A DNA stretch of 64,000 nt from Pseudomaricurvus sp965656525 (GCA_965656525.1 CBFHKY010000006.1:1-64000), one strand, 5' to 3'; numbered from the stretch's first letter, positions 1-9,309 are shown. The notes: generated by a model not told the origin, from the sequence alone. Program-made: numbers and translations.

Positions 1-654
1 TACGCGGGCAAGGTCGATGCCACACTGATTGAATCTGTATTTAATAGCATTCCAGCGCAGCTATCACTTGTCAGCGATGAGTCGGTTAAACGCTTTAAAT
101 TTAAGCATGTGCATGAGCGTAAATCTCGTTATAGCGATTTTGAAACCGCGATCCATTGGCTTCACTGTTGCCGCTTAGCTTTGCCAAACTACCCTATCGA
201 TGGATTGCCGAAATCTCCGTTGGCGGCCTATAAAAAAGAAAATATGGTTAAACTGTTTCTGTTTGATGTGGGCCTGCTCAATCATATGCTAGGCAGCAGT
301 TATAAAGAGATTAAGCAACAAAACTATGAACTGTCTGTTTATAACTACAGAGGCTATGTGGCTGAAAACTTTGTGCAACAAGAGCTCACTGCTATTGGCG
401 TTGATCCAAGCTATTCATGGAATGACGCCCGCGCCGAAATCGAATTTATTTTGGCGACCGATGAAGGCGATATCGTCCCTGTGGAAGTCAAAAGTGGTAA
501 ACGTACAAGAGCAAAATCGCTGACCTCCTACGTTGAAAAATGCACTCCAAGTAAAACCTTTAAGTTAACGGGTACACAAGGCTCTTCAGCGTTAGAACAA
601 ACCAATATCGTGATGCCTTTGTATTTCACGCAGTATTTACCTCAGAGATGGTAA
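1..654 (+). CDS. DUF4143-type ATPase, C-terminal part (5' end outside window)
   Basis: The reading frame is open from base 1, so the gene starts upstream of the window and only about 217 C-terminal codons are present. The visible part looks like the DUF4143 domain that follows the AAA ATPase module in a large family of poorly characterised bacterial ATPases: a helical segment with the pattern YPIDGLPKSPLAAYKKENMVKLFLFDVGLL, then a region resembling a degenerate restriction-endonuclease fold with an E-rich strand and a PVEVKSGK motif near the end. The Walker A and B motifs would lie in the missing part. Biological role is unknown; such genes are often accessory and strain-variable. The next gene lies on the other strand after 400 bases. 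Confidence 0.75.
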   Translation, partial: YAGKVDATLIESVFNSIPAQLSLVSDESVKRFKFKHVHERKSRYSDFETAIHWLHCCRLALPNYPIDGLPKSPLAAYKKENMVKLFLFDVGLLNHMLGSSYKEIKQQNYELSVYNYRGYVAENFVQQELTAIGVDPSYSWNDARAEIEFILATDEGDIVPVEVKSGKRTRAKSLTSYVEKCTPSKTFKLTGTQGSSALEQTNIVMPLYFTQYLPQRW

Positions 655-676
655 AAGCGCGTGGCCTAGCCCCCGA

Positions 677-717
677 GGTCTACACAACATTACCTTATGG
701 GTAACAATTTGTAGACC
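677..717. repeat. 41-bp interrupted inverted repeat
   Basis: Outer arms GGTCTACA and TGTAGACC (8 bp, perfect) enclose inner arms TTACC and GGTAA around a 5-base loop; the 5-base spacers between arms do not pair. It lies 20 bases after the DUF4143 ATPase stop. It could be a transcription terminator without a clear T-run, or a regulator site. Nothing else identifies it. Confidence 0.5.
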
Positions 718-786
718 TGAATGCCTACCATTCGACACTCAGTCTTATCTCTCTTAGATACCATAGTATCCATATCGAGCTTATTT

Positions 787-933
787 CTATAAAAATGGAC
801 ACCATAATGTCAATTTTAGGTTAGACGAGTTTTCTGCTGACTCATAACCAAGAAGCTCCACTAAGGCTTCACAAAAACCAGTGGCACGCTTGAGGAACAA
901 GCAGGCCTTGTTGAACGATCTCTTTTGGCGAGG
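787..933 (-). pseudogene. Possible remnant of a coding sequence, perhaps a transposase 3' end
   Basis: In the 655-1059 gap between genes, the minus strand has 48 codons without a stop and no start codon. The composition looks protein-like (FNKACLFLKRATGFCEALVE and onward, ending LTLWCPFL). The adjacent sequence has a GACA-N6-TGTC inverted motif near 798-813 that could be an insertion-sequence end. An open frame of this length can occur by chance, so this is only a suggestion of a decayed gene or mobile element. The rest of 655-1059 shows nothing else except the inverted repeat at 677 and the hairpin at 1011. Confidence 0.2.
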
Positions 934-1010
934 TTATTGAATTTGTTAAAGACTAGGCCGCTACGCTGTAGGCCGATCAGAATGTGGAATACATACAGCA
1001 GGTAGGAATG

Positions 1011-1036
1011 GCGGCAGTGAGTGGCTTCACTGCCGC
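1011..1036. terminator. Hairpin terminator after the secreted hydrolase gene
   Basis: Arms GCGGCAGTGA and TCACTGCCGC form a perfect 10-bp stem with a 6-base loop, 24 bases past the stop of the hydrolase gene. On the plus strand it is followed by TTGTTTT, and on the minus strand it is preceded by A-rich sequence, so it could act in both directions. Confidence 0.65.
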
Positions 1037-1059
1037 TTGTTTTGAGTTACTGTACTTGA

Positions 1060-3279
1060 TTACTCGACTACGATGCGTGCACGACCTAGGTTTTGAATGC
1101 GTGCAAACGGAGTGTCGGCATCGCCATCACGCTGGCTGGCAACTCGAACGGTAACAAAATGGGTGCCTGGCTCGCTAAAGCTGACTTCTTTAGTCACGAT
1201 CAGCTGGCCGTTTTGGGTATCGGCATCGTTTAAGTTCGCTTGGGTGGCAAAATCACCACTGCCGTCGAGATCCCATTCCACACTCACGATGCTGCCGGTG
1301 TTGTCGGGCACATCGATGCGAGCCTCTAACATGAGGGGCTCGTCCGTACTAACGTCAGCACGGCTGGCACCATTGGCGTTTAGGCTAACCACTGGTTGTA
1401 TGCCTTGGCGCTCAGAAGCGTCCGCTGGTACCACAACTTGCCCGTTTACAACGTTATAGTGGGTGCTTGGCGCCGGAGCTTTGCCGTCTTCTACCCAAGC
1501 ACTCAGGTCACGCAGAGCTTGCTGCAAAACACCTAAATAGCTCACGGTATGAGTTGGCTCTTTTTGCACGGTGAAGTCGCCGTGGTTGGCGTGATCGATC
1601 ATCCAAACGCGTAAGTGGTCGTCGGTGGCGTCACCGAGGTGTTTCTGTACCTGTTGGCGATACCAGTCAGCCTGCCAAGGAAACGCTTCGGTATCGTGCA
1701 GGTTTTCAACCACAATCATTTTGCCATTAAATGCCCCAGTTTGTGGAACACCGGTAGCACCTTTCGACAGCATGGGGCCAAGAATTCGGCGCTGTGGATA
1801 CATGGGTTCGCCGTCGGCATCGCGGAACTGATCCCAAACTTTATATTCTGGCCCAGGCACTTGATGACGGTGGTAGGTTTGAACCGCTAAAAAGCGAAGG
1901 TTATCAATCGTCACTTTGTCGCCGACTTTGATGTCGGCAAATAAGGCTGCGTTACGACCGTCTAGCAGTACGTAATCCCCACGAGTACGAGCGATCACCA
2001 TACTGTTGCCTTGGGCGGCTCCGGTATCCGCTTTCATATCGGCACCCAAGATACTCTGTGGTATTGAGGTATCCAATTTTACCGCCACTGTCGCTTCGCT
2101 GGTGCTCTGATTCTGTTGGGTTTGCCAAGCATCGTCAGCACGCCCTTTAGGCGCACCAGCAATCGAGCTGACATCCAAGCCACGCTCACGCGCTTCTTTC
2201 AGGGTGAGAGTTTCAGCGATGCCCACTTGCTGTTGCACTTTACTCTTTTCGAGTGATTCTGAACCGTCATGACCTTCATAACCCGGTAGGTTCCAAAAAT
2301 CTTCGAAATACTGTGGATCAATCATGGCAACAATGGGATAGATAACGGCAAACGCATGCAGCCCTAGATGCTCATGTAACTGCCATCCAGCTGGCGGAAA
2401 ACCCATACCAGTGACTTCATCCAGCGCGCCTTGCTGTTCTTCATCTAAGAAGTCGGCCGGGGTGCGGTTTGAGCCCACATCCAGGGCATCGGCCACTTCG
2501 GGCAGGTCGTCACCCAACACACGCATGGCGTAGGTGCGAACGGTGAATATATTTGGCAACGACATCGGGGTGCCAATCACAAAAGGAACCGCGCCATCCC
2601 AAACACCGTCGGTGTTTTCCATTCCCGCTAAGGTGCGGTAACCACCGCCACTGCCACCGAAGGCATAGCCGTAGGGGCGTCCACTGTCGTAGATTTGCTC
2701 AGCTAAGTGACGAGAAAACTGCGCCGCTGCCGCATTGGCACGAAAGGCGCCAATGGTGGCGTCATTGCCGGGCTGCATTTGTCGGGCTCCGCCACCATTG
2801 GTCTCGATAAAGTAGGCACCGCTATCTATGGCAAAACCGATTTTATCGCTTTCACCTGTTTGCCCTTGTGACAGGTTTTCGCTGTCTGGCACGGGCGTGA
2901 TGTACTGAAAAAAGCGCCCTTGGTACTGCTCTGCATCGGGAAAATAGAACGAGAAACGGGTATCCGTTCCGGTAAAGCCACCGTGTACATAACGGTGTTT
3001 CACCGGCTCTTCGCGCCACTCGTCTTGATCAATATACGGTTGCTGAAACATGTCTTCATTTTCTGTAAAGCCGCTTGCCTCTAGAGCACCGATGGCTACG
3101 CCGGTATCACTGGTTTTTGAAACCGGATCTTGGTGTTCTGCATCAGGGCCTTCTACCTCTGGGCTTTCTACCTCGGGACTACAAGCGTTTAACAGTGTCA
3201 AAGCAAAGCAGGCCGCCAGTAGGGCTCGGCAGCGTCTGCTTAGATTCGCGCGACGTGAATAAAGTGTAATTACTCGCAT
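1060..3279 (-). CDS. Secreted lipoprotein alpha/beta-hydrolase with C-terminal PKD-like domain
   Basis: About 740 residues. The N-terminus has arginines, a hydrophobic stretch and a lipobox-like LLNAC, so the mature protein is probably a lipoprotein. Around residues 200-220 is an FGGSGGGYR nucleophile-elbow motif of the GxSxG type, and near residue 560 a DHANHGDF segment could supply the catalytic histidine. The last roughly 100 residues (SIVSVEWDLDGSGDF onward) resemble a PKD beta-sandwich. The overall fold suggests a large esterase, distantly tannase-like, but the substrate is unknown. Two starts are possible, 3291 and 3279; ATG 3279 has GGA eight bases upstream and is preferred. It lies 32 bases after the sugar transporter gene, so the two are probably co-transcribed and co-regulated; a role in using a sugar ester or plant/algal material is inference. 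Confidence 0.7.
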   Translation of the reverse strand: MRVITLYSRRANLSRRCRALLAACFALTLLNACSPEVESPEVEGPDAEHQDPVSKTSDTGVAIGALEASGFTENEDMFQQPYIDQDEWREEPVKHRYVHGGFTGTDTRFSFYFPDAEQYQGRFFQYITPVPDSENLSQGQTGESDKIGFAIDSGAYFIETNGGGARQMQPGNDATIGAFRANAAAAQFSRHLAEQIYDSGRPYGYAFGGSGGGYRTLAGMENTDGVWDGAVPFVIGTPMSLPNIFTVRTYAMRVLGDDLPEVADALDVGSNRTPADFLDEEQQGALDEVTGMGFPPAGWQLHEHLGLHAFAVIYPIVAMIDPQYFEDFWNLPGYEGHDGSESLEKSKVQQQVGIAETLTLKEARERGLDVSSIAGAPKGRADDAWQTQQNQSTSEATVAVKLDTSIPQSILGADMKADTGAAQGNSMVIARTRGDYVLLDGRNAALFADIKVGDKVTIDNLRFLAVQTYHRHQVPGPEYKVWDQFRDADGEPMYPQRRILGPMLSKGATGVPQTGAFNGKMIVVENLHDTEAFPWQADWYRQQVQKHLGDATDDHLRVWMIDHANHGDFTVQKEPTHTVSYLGVLQQALRDLSAWVEDGKAPAPSTHYNVVNGQVVVPADASERQGIQPVVSLNANGASRADVSTDEPLMLEARIDVPDNTGSIVSVEWDLDGSGDFATQANLNDADTQNGQLIVTKEVSFSEPGTHFVTVRVASQRDGDADTPFARIQNLGRARIVVE

Positions 3280-3323
3280 GATATTTTCCATCTCAATATG
3301 TACATGGGTGTTATTTTTTATTG

Positions 3324-4625
3324 TTATGGTGAAAGCGGCTTAATGAAGCGAAAGCCTCGTAAACCATAAAAGACGATGTAAACGTAACACAGCACAGGCA
3401 ACAAAAACGACAACTGCAGCCCAAGACTGTCAGCCAGAACGCCCTGCATAAGAGGCACTAAAGCCCCACCAACAATAGCGCAGCACAATAAGCCTGAGCC
3501 TTTACCCGTTAATGGCCCTAAGTGCGCCAAACCAAGGCTGAAAATAGTTGGGAACATGATGGAGTTACACAGCCCCACCAACAACAGAGCGTAAGTCCCC
3601 CAGTGGCCGTTATCCACGATGGCAAACAAAACCAGCAAAGCAGCGGCAGTGGCGTTAAACCCAAGCACTGTACCGGGTTTTACACGGGTCATCACCCAGG
3701 CACCAATGAAGCGACCAACCATAGCGCCACCCCAGTACCAAGCAACGTATTGGGCCGCCGTTTGCTCGCTCATCCCCCTTTGTCCCACTTCGGTAATGTA
3801 GCTGATCATCAAGCTGCCAATGGCCACTTCGGCACCCACATAGGCAAAAATACCGACCGCTCCCAGCAATAAGTGCGGGTACTGCCATATCGAAAACGTG
3901 GTCTCTGCTACAGTGTTAGGCTCTGATTCAGCACGATGTGGTTCGGGTAAACGCAGCCAAGCCAGTATAAACGCCAGTGCGAACAGCGTGACCGCCAGCA
4001 AAATATAGGGCAACTGGACCGATGCGGCTTCCGCCAACCGGAACTCGGTCATTTCAGCGGGGGTTAAGGTTTCTGCCGGCATCAGGTGCGGTACAGAGGA
4101 AAGAATCAACCAGGCACCAAACAGGGGGGCAAGGGTTGTTCCTAGTGAGTTAAAGGCCTGAGTGAGAGTTAACCGACTGGAAGCCGTCGCTACCGGCCCA
4201 AGACTCGTCACCGCAGGGTTTGCAGACACTTGTAGCAATGTCACGCCACTGGCCAGCACAAATAACGCCGCCAAAAATAAAGGGTAAACGCGTAAATTGG
4301 CCGCCGGCAAAAACATCAAACAGCCAACCCCTGCCAGTATCAACCCAGCCATTAACCCGCGCTTATAACCAATGCGCGCCACCAAATTGCCCGCCGGTAT
4401 GGACACCACAAAATAGGCACCAAAGAAACAAAACTGAATGAGCATGGCTTGGGTGTAGTTTAGCGCGAACACATTTTTCAGGTGGGGAATCAGAATGTCA
4501 TTGAGTGAAGTGATAAAACCCCACATAAAAAACAAGCTGGTGAGCACCGCCATAGGAAAAGATGCCGACCGCGCAGGGTTTACAGCCGCACTGTCAGGCC
4601 CTGATTTGTGGGAGCTGGGGTTCAT
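3324..4625 (-). CDS. Sugar MFS transporter, FHS (fucose/glucose-galactose permease) family
   Basis: 433 residues, twelve predicted membrane segments. The motif series (SLFFMWGFITSLNDILIPHL near the N-terminus, then FGAYFVVSIPAGNLVARIGYKRG, then LQVSANPAVTSLG) is typical of the FHS family of sugar:proton or sugar:sodium symporters (FucP, GluP). The exact sugar cannot be read. The frame can be extended to a TTG at 4679, but that lies at or above the likely transcription start of the promoter at 4681-4708, so ATG 4625 is chosen; its ribosome site is weak. First gene of a probable two-gene operon with the secreted hydrolase downstream, controlled by a LacI-family regulator not encoded in this window. 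Confidence 0.85.
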   Translation of the reverse strand: MNPSSHKSGPDSAAVNPARSASFPMAVLTSLFFMWGFITSLNDILIPHLKNVFALNYTQAMLIQFCFFGAYFVVSIPAGNLVARIGYKRGLMAGLILAGVGCLMFLPAANLRVYPLFLAALFVLASGVTLLQVSANPAVTSLGPVATASSRLTLTQAFNSLGTTLAPLFGAWLILSSVPHLMPAETLTPAEMTEFRLAEAASVQLPYILLAVTLFALAFILAWLRLPEPHRAESEPNTVAETTFSIWQYPHLLLGAVGIFAYVGAEVAIGSLMISYITEVGQRGMSEQTAAQYVAWYWGGAMVGRFIGAWVMTRVKPGTVLGFNATAAALLVLFAIVDNGHWGTYALLLVGLCNSIMFPTIFSLGLAHLGPLTGKGSGLLCCAIVGGALVPLMQGVLADSLGLQLSFLLPVLCYVYIVFYGLRGFRFIKPLSP

Positions 4626-4680
4626 AGAAGTACCGTTATTGTTGTTGTAAAGGTAAAAACTTAAAACGAATGAGGGCAAT

Positions 4681-4708
4681 ATCCTAAAAGATTTGACACC
4701 GCTGTCAA
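4681..4708 (-). promoter_or_regulatory. Sigma-70 promoter overlapped by LacI-family operator
   Basis: On the minus strand there is a perfect -35 TTGACA (4708-4703), a 16-base spacer and TAGGAT (4686-4681) as -10. The -35 is one arm of a near-perfect 16-bp palindrome at 4693-4708 with arms TTGACA and TGTCAA around a central CG. This shape (TGACA-n-CG-n-TGTCA) is that of LacI-family sugar regulators. The overlap with the -35 implies repression of the transporter-hydrolase operon. Confidence 0.7.
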
Positions 4709-4870
4709 TCTATCTTGTAAAGATATTGATCACTCCTTGCCAATAATAGTCCTCATCGTAAGCTTTTTCGCACAATTAACGCCTATACACGGCCACAGTT
4801 ACATCAGCGCGGGGGCGTTATCGTTATACTGTGTTGCCCAATTGCCACGTTACTGTAAGTTCACGCTGTG

Positions 4871-5776
4871 ATGCCGATTATGCCAAGTTCAAAAATGTCC
4901 TCCGCCCTGCAAGCCGACGCCATGTTGTTGGTGGTTACCATACTGGCAGCGGCGGGGTGGATATTCTCCCGCGAGTCGTTGGCGGGGTTTTCCCCTTTAA
5001 CGTTTATTGCCCTGCGCTTTACGGGGGCGGGCATTATCTTAGCACTGCTGTGTCGACGATCGCTGATGGGCTTGCGCCGTGAACAATGGCTGGCTTCTGT
5101 TCGCGTCGGGCTGCTTTTTGGCGCGGCCATGGTATTTTGGGTGCTGGGTTTAAAGTTTACCAACCACTTGGGGGTCGGTGCTTTCTTGTGCAGTCTTGGG
5201 TTAGTGATGGTGCCCTTTTTTAGCTTATTGTTTGGAGAAAGACCCAATCTGCATGCTTATCTGGCGGTACCCGTAGCATTGGCAGGTTTGGCCTGCTTAT
5301 CGCTGGATGGCGAATTTCATTTGGGCGTTGCAGAAGGCTGTTTTCTGGCGGCAGCGCTGGTGTTTGCTTTGATGTATGTGATGAACAGTCAGGCCTCGGC
5401 CAAAATCCCAACCTTACCCTTGAGTGCCATTCAGCTGTTGGTCACAGGTGGCATCACAACGGTGGGAGCTTTTGGATTCGAAACCCCCAGTATTGATCAA
5501 ACTTCATCCATCTGGGGTTGGTTCTTCGCTAGCCTGCTATTGGCCACGTGTTTACGGTTTGTGCTGCAAACCCACGCCATGGGGATGGCCGCCCCCAGTC
5601 ACAGTGCGATTATCATGAACCTAGAACCGGTATGGACCGCCCTGCTGGCTATGGTTTGGCTCAATGAAACCATGAGCGGCCTGCAATTCAGTGGCTGCTT
5701 GCTGATTTTTGCCGCCATGTTGGTTAACCGCTGGCCTCTGCTGCGCCAGTGGCTCAGAAATGGATTGAAAGGGTAG
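4871..5776 (+). CDS. EamA/DMT-family inner-membrane transporter
   Basis: About 301 residues with ten predicted transmembrane helices in two EamA repeats; the second ends with the usual HSAIIMNLEPVWTALLAMVWLNE pattern. Members export amino acids, metabolites or drugs; the substrate of this one is not predictable. Candidate starts are GTG 4868, ATG 4871 and ATG 4880, none with a strong ribosome site; 4871 is a compromise. Transcribed divergently from the sugar transporter, sharing the 4709-4870 intergenic region. Confidence 0.8.
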   Translation: MPIMPSSKMSSALQADAMLLVVTILAAAGWIFSRESLAGFSPLTFIALRFTGAGIILALLCRRSLMGLRREQWLASVRVGLLFGAAMVFWVLGLKFTNHLGVGAFLCSLGLVMVPFFSLLFGERPNLHAYLAVPVALAGLACLSLDGEFHLGVAEGCFLAAALVFALMYVMNSQASAKIPTLPLSAIQLLVTGGITTVGAFGFETPSIDQTSSIWGWFFASLLLATCLRFVLQTHAMGMAAPSHSAIIMNLEPVWTALLAMVWLNETMSGLQFSGCLLIFAAMLVNRWPLLRQWLRNGLKG

Positions 5777-5945
5777 TTCGGCACTTAAAACAGTGTCTTT
5801 AGTGTCGTTACCGCTGATCGCGTTGTTTGATGATGGCTTGGCCGCTGGAAGATGGTCTGTGTGCGCAAAACTGCTATTATTGCTTTTTTAGCGATGCGCT
5901 ATTTTGTGTGTTTGTTTACCCCTCTGTTCAAGAAGGCCTTTACCA

Positions 5946-6563
5946 ATGAGTTCACGCGGTACGCTTTACACTGTTTCTGCTCCTTCAGGCGCAGGCAAAA
6001 CCACTCTGGTTAAAGCCCTGATCGAAAATACCGATCAGGTACAAGTGTCGGTATCGCACACCACCCGCGCTATGCGCCCCGGCGAGAAAGACGGGGTGAA
6101 TTACCACTTTGTCCCACGTGACACCTTCCTAACCATGGTTGGCGATAATGCCTTTCTGGAGCACGCCGAGGTCTTTGGCAATTTGTATGGCACATCTACC
6201 CAATGGGTACGCGACACACTCGACAGCGGCATGGACGTTATTTTAGAAATTGATTGGCAAGGTGCACAACAAGTCCGCCACTTGCTGCCAGAAACCATCA
6301 GTGTCTTTATTTTGCCGCCATCGCGAGAAGAGCTCACCAAGCGCCTCACCGGTCGCGGGCAAGATGACAGCAGTATCATCGATGCTAGAATGCAAGAGGC
6401 CATCAATGAGATGTCGCATTACGTTGAAGGCCATTATGTGATCATTAATGACGATTTTGACGTTGCCCTGCAAGACTTTCAGGCAGTGCTTGTGAGTCAG
6501 AGACTGACTTTACAGCAACAACAAAGACGCCATGCATCATTACTGATGTCTCTATTGTCCTAA
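5946..6563 (+). CDS. gmk: Guanylate kinase
   Basis: 205 residues, the usual length. It phosphorylates GMP to GDP with ATP in the cytoplasm. The P-loop SAPSGAGKTT is at residues 10-19, the GMP-binding segment SHTTRAMRPGEKDGVNYHFV follows, and the lid region with RLTGRGQDD lies near residue 130. The frame can be extended upstream, but ATG 5946 has an AGAAGG ribosome site at good distance and gives the family N-terminus. It begins the conserved gmk-rpoZ-spoT group, which links GTP supply, RNA polymerase and (p)ppGpp. Confidence 0.96.
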   Translation: MSSRGTLYTVSAPSGAGKTTLVKALIENTDQVQVSVSHTTRAMRPGEKDGVNYHFVPRDTFLTMVGDNAFLEHAEVFGNLYGTSTQWVRDTLDSGMDVILEIDWQGAQQVRHLLPETISVFILPPSREELTKRLTGRGQDDSSIIDARMQEAINEMSHYVEGHYVIINDDFDVALQDFQAVLVSQRLTLQQQQRRHASLLMSLLS

Positions 6564-6717
6564 TTGATCATTTTGCGTACACTGGCGCACTTTTTTCGCC
6601 CTGTAAGCTACGCTATATGGTAACCTTCGCGCTCACGCAGGTTGTCAGTATCTTATTTGTGGGCACCGAGCGGTAAAAATTATTACGTTACAACTCATTT
6701 AAGGCACAGAAAGAACC

Positions 6718-6978
6718 ATGGCACGTATTACTGTAGAAGATTGTCTTGATCACGTAGATAACCGTTTTGAACTGGTACTGGTAAGCAGCAAGCGCGCACG
6801 CCAGCTTGCTGTAGGTGGTAAATCACCAATGGTGCCAGAGGAAAACGACAAACCGACTGTTATTGCTTTGCGCGAAATCGAAGAAGGTTTTATCGACGCC
6901 AGCATTCTGACTCAAAAAGACGACCAGGATGATGATTTCGAAGAGCTGATGATCGACAACTCAGCTCCGCAGTTGTAA
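6718..6978 (+). CDS. rpoZ: RNA polymerase omega subunit
   Basis: 86 residues. The start MARITVEDCLDHVDNRFELVLVSSKRARQL is the signature of omega, which helps beta-prime fold and forms part of a ppGpp-binding site in Gammaproteobacteria. The acidic C-terminal tail (KDDQDDDFEELMIDN) is typical of the group. It sits between gmk and spoT as in Escherichia coli, after a 154-base gap in which no strong terminator is seen. Confidence 0.97.
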   Translation: MARITVEDCLDHVDNRFELVLVSSKRARQLAVGGKSPMVPEENDKPTVIALREIEEGFIDASILTQKDDQDDDFEELMIDNSAPQL

Positions 6979-7046
6979 TTCAGACAGATTCCATTTGGGG
7001 TTGCTGGCAATATGGCACAACCCCAATACTAACCGACAGGACCCAA

Positions 7047-9167
7047 ATGCAAACCCTAGAGTCCTTTAGCCATCGGCTCTCTTCTTATCTCGATCCACAG
7101 CAGATAAACAGCGTCAAACGCGCTTATTTCTACGCTGAGCAAGCCCACCGTGGGCAATCACGCCGCAGCGGCGAACCTTACGTTACCCACCCGCTTGAAG
7201 TGGCCAATATTCTGGCCGGTATGCACATGGATCATCAAAGTTTGATGGCCGCCATGCTGCACGATGTGATTGAAGATACCACCGTTAGCAAAACTGCCTT
7301 GGGTGAGCAATTTGGTACAGCCGTTGCCGATTTAGTAGATGGTGTGAGTAAGCTCACGCAATTTGAGTTTGAAGATCAGGCTCAGAAACAGGCGGAAAAC
7401 TTTCAAAAAATGGCCTTGGCCATGGCGAAAGATATCCGCGTGATTCTGGTTAAGCTCGCCGATCGGCTGCATAACATGCGCACTCTGGGCGCTTTACGGC
7501 CTGAAAAAAAGCGCCGTATCGCCAAAGAAACTCTAGAAATTTATGCCCCAATTGCACAGCGATTGGGGATGAATAACATTCGTTTAGAGCTGGAAAACCG
7601 TGGCTTTGCTGCCATGTATCCACTTCGAAGTGAACGCTTACAAATCGCTTTAAAGACCGCACGCGGCAACCGTAAAGAGCTGGTCGAGAAGATTCAGAAC
7701 GCGATCGAGCTGCGACTTGAGCGAGAAAAAGTTAATGCCTTAGTGATTGGCCGTGAAAAGCACTTGTACAGCATCTACAGCAAGATGCGCAGTAAAAAGA
7801 AATCTTTTAAAGAAATCATGGATGTGTACGCTTTCCGCATCATTGTGGACAGTGTAGATACCTGCTACCGAGTGCTCGGGGCGGTACACAACCTTTACAA
7901 ACCGGTGATCACCGAGTTTAAAGATTACATTGCCATCCCCAAGGCCAACGGGTATCAATCATTGCACACGGTGTTGGTGGGCATGCACGGTGTACCCATC
8001 GAAGTACAAATCCGCACCAAAGAAATGGATGAAATGGCCAGCTCTGGCATTGCCGCCCACTGGCTGTACAAATCCGATGGTGGCAACGATGTGCCCAGTG
8101 GTACCAGCGCACGAGCCCGTCAGTGGATTCAAGGGTTGCTGGAAATGCAGCAGCGGGCGGGTGACTCTTTAGAGTTCATCGAAAACGTAAAGATCGATCT
8201 TTTCCCCGATGAAGTGTACGTATTCACTCCAAAAGGGCAGATTGTAGAGCTGCCAACCGGTGCTACACCCGTGGATTTTGCTTATGCTGTGCACACCGAT
8301 ATTGGGAACCACTGTGTGGCTTGTCGGATCAATGAGCGCTTGGCGCCCTTATCGCAAACCCTACAAAGTGGCCAAAAGATTCAGATTGTCACCTCCCCTG
8401 GTGCCCAGCCAAACCCCAACTGGCTAAATTTTGTCACCTCTGGTCGCGCCCGCAGTGGTATCCGGCATTTCCTCAAACATCAGCGTCATCACGAATCCAT
8501 TAACTTGGGCCGACGTATGTTAAGCCGCGCTTTACTGGACAAAGGCGTAGACTTTAACGCACTGTCAGAAGAACACACTGAGCTATTGCTCAGCCACACC
8601 AACTGCGCCACTATGGACGTACTGCTTGAAGATATTGGTCTGGGCAATCGTGTGGCAAACGGCGTGGCAAAACTGCTTTCTACCACTGACGACACCGACA
8701 ACTCAGATTCTTCAGACGACTATTCGCCATTAATGATCGAATCCACAGAAGGCCTGATGATCAGCTTTGCTCGCTGTTGTCGTCCCATTCCTGGCGATCC
8801 AATTATTGGCCATGTAAGCGCCGGCAAAGGGTTGGTGGTGCATCGTGATATTTGTCGCAATATCGCCGATTTTCGCGATAACCCAGACAAAACCAGTGCT
8901 GTCAGTTGGTCACCTAACGTGACCGGTGAATTTCTTGCCAATATCCGCGTCGAGGTAGAATCGGAGAGGGGCATCATCGCCACACTGGCCACCCGAATTG
9001 CCGAGCAGGGCGGTAATATTGAGCGAATCAATGTGGATGAGCGCGACGCCCACAACTCGGTAATCAAGTTTTGTTTGGGCATACAAAACCGTGTGCACTT
9101 AGCCAGAATCATGCGCCGCTTGAGATCTTTTCCGGCCGTTATCCGTATTTCTAGAACTCGAAATTAA
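7047..9167 (+). CDS. spoT: Bifunctional (p)ppGpp synthetase/hydrolase SpoT
   Basis: 706 residues, full SpoT length. Domains in order: HD hydrolase with the HDVIEDT motif near residue 73; synthetase with YRVLGAVHNLYKP, the basic EFKDYIAIP segment and GYQSLHT near residues 270-310; TGS domain near 390-450 (VYVFTPKGQIVELP); a conserved cysteine-containing helical region (CCRPIPGDPIIGH); and a C-terminal ACT domain (GIIATLATRIAEQGGNIERINV). An intact HD motif separates it from RelA, whose hydrolase is dead. It balances (p)ppGpp during nutrient stress. Third gene of the gmk-rpoZ-spoT set. Confidence 0.96.
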   Translation: MQTLESFSHRLSSYLDPQQINSVKRAYFYAEQAHRGQSRRSGEPYVTHPLEVANILAGMHMDHQSLMAAMLHDVIEDTTVSKTALGEQFGTAVADLVDGVSKLTQFEFEDQAQKQAENFQKMALAMAKDIRVILVKLADRLHNMRTLGALRPEKKRRIAKETLEIYAPIAQRLGMNNIRLELENRGFAAMYPLRSERLQIALKTARGNRKELVEKIQNAIELRLEREKVNALVIGREKHLYSIYSKMRSKKKSFKEIMDVYAFRIIVDSVDTCYRVLGAVHNLYKPVITEFKDYIAIPKANGYQSLHTVLVGMHGVPIEVQIRTKEMDEMASSGIAAHWLYKSDGGNDVPSGTSARARQWIQGLLEMQQRAGDSLEFIENVKIDLFPDEVYVFTPKGQIVELPTGATPVDFAYAVHTDIGNHCVACRINERLAPLSQTLQSGQKIQIVTSPGAQPNPNWLNFVTSGRARSGIRHFLKHQRHHESINLGRRMLSRALLDKGVDFNALSEEHTELLLSHTNCATMDVLLEDIGLGNRVANGVAKLLSTTDDTDNSDSSDDYSPLMIESTEGLMISFARCCRPIPGDPIIGHVSAGKGLVVHRDICRNIADFRDNPDKTSAVSWSPNVTGEFLANIRVEVESERGIIATLATRIAEQGGNIERINVDERDAHNSVIKFCLGIQNRVHLARIMRRLRSFPAVIRISRTRN

Positions 9168-9309
9168 CTTAACCCTAAGCCGATAGGAAGGTTGCTGGCA
9201 GCTTGGTCGATTGAGCGCCGTCAGTAGTCACCTTCCGGTCTATGCCTAGACTCACACGTTATTCTTACTAACAGGCTTGGTTGCCTGAAGTTGTTTATAA
9301 GGACACCCC

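Noticed and set aside
4625..4679. Longer start (TTG 4679) for the sugar transporter
   Set aside because: It lies at or above the transcription start expected from the -10 at 4681-4686 and adds residues not typical of the family.
7450..8701. Minus-strand frames inside spoT
   Set aside because: Shadows of spoT with no ribosome site and no protein-like pattern.
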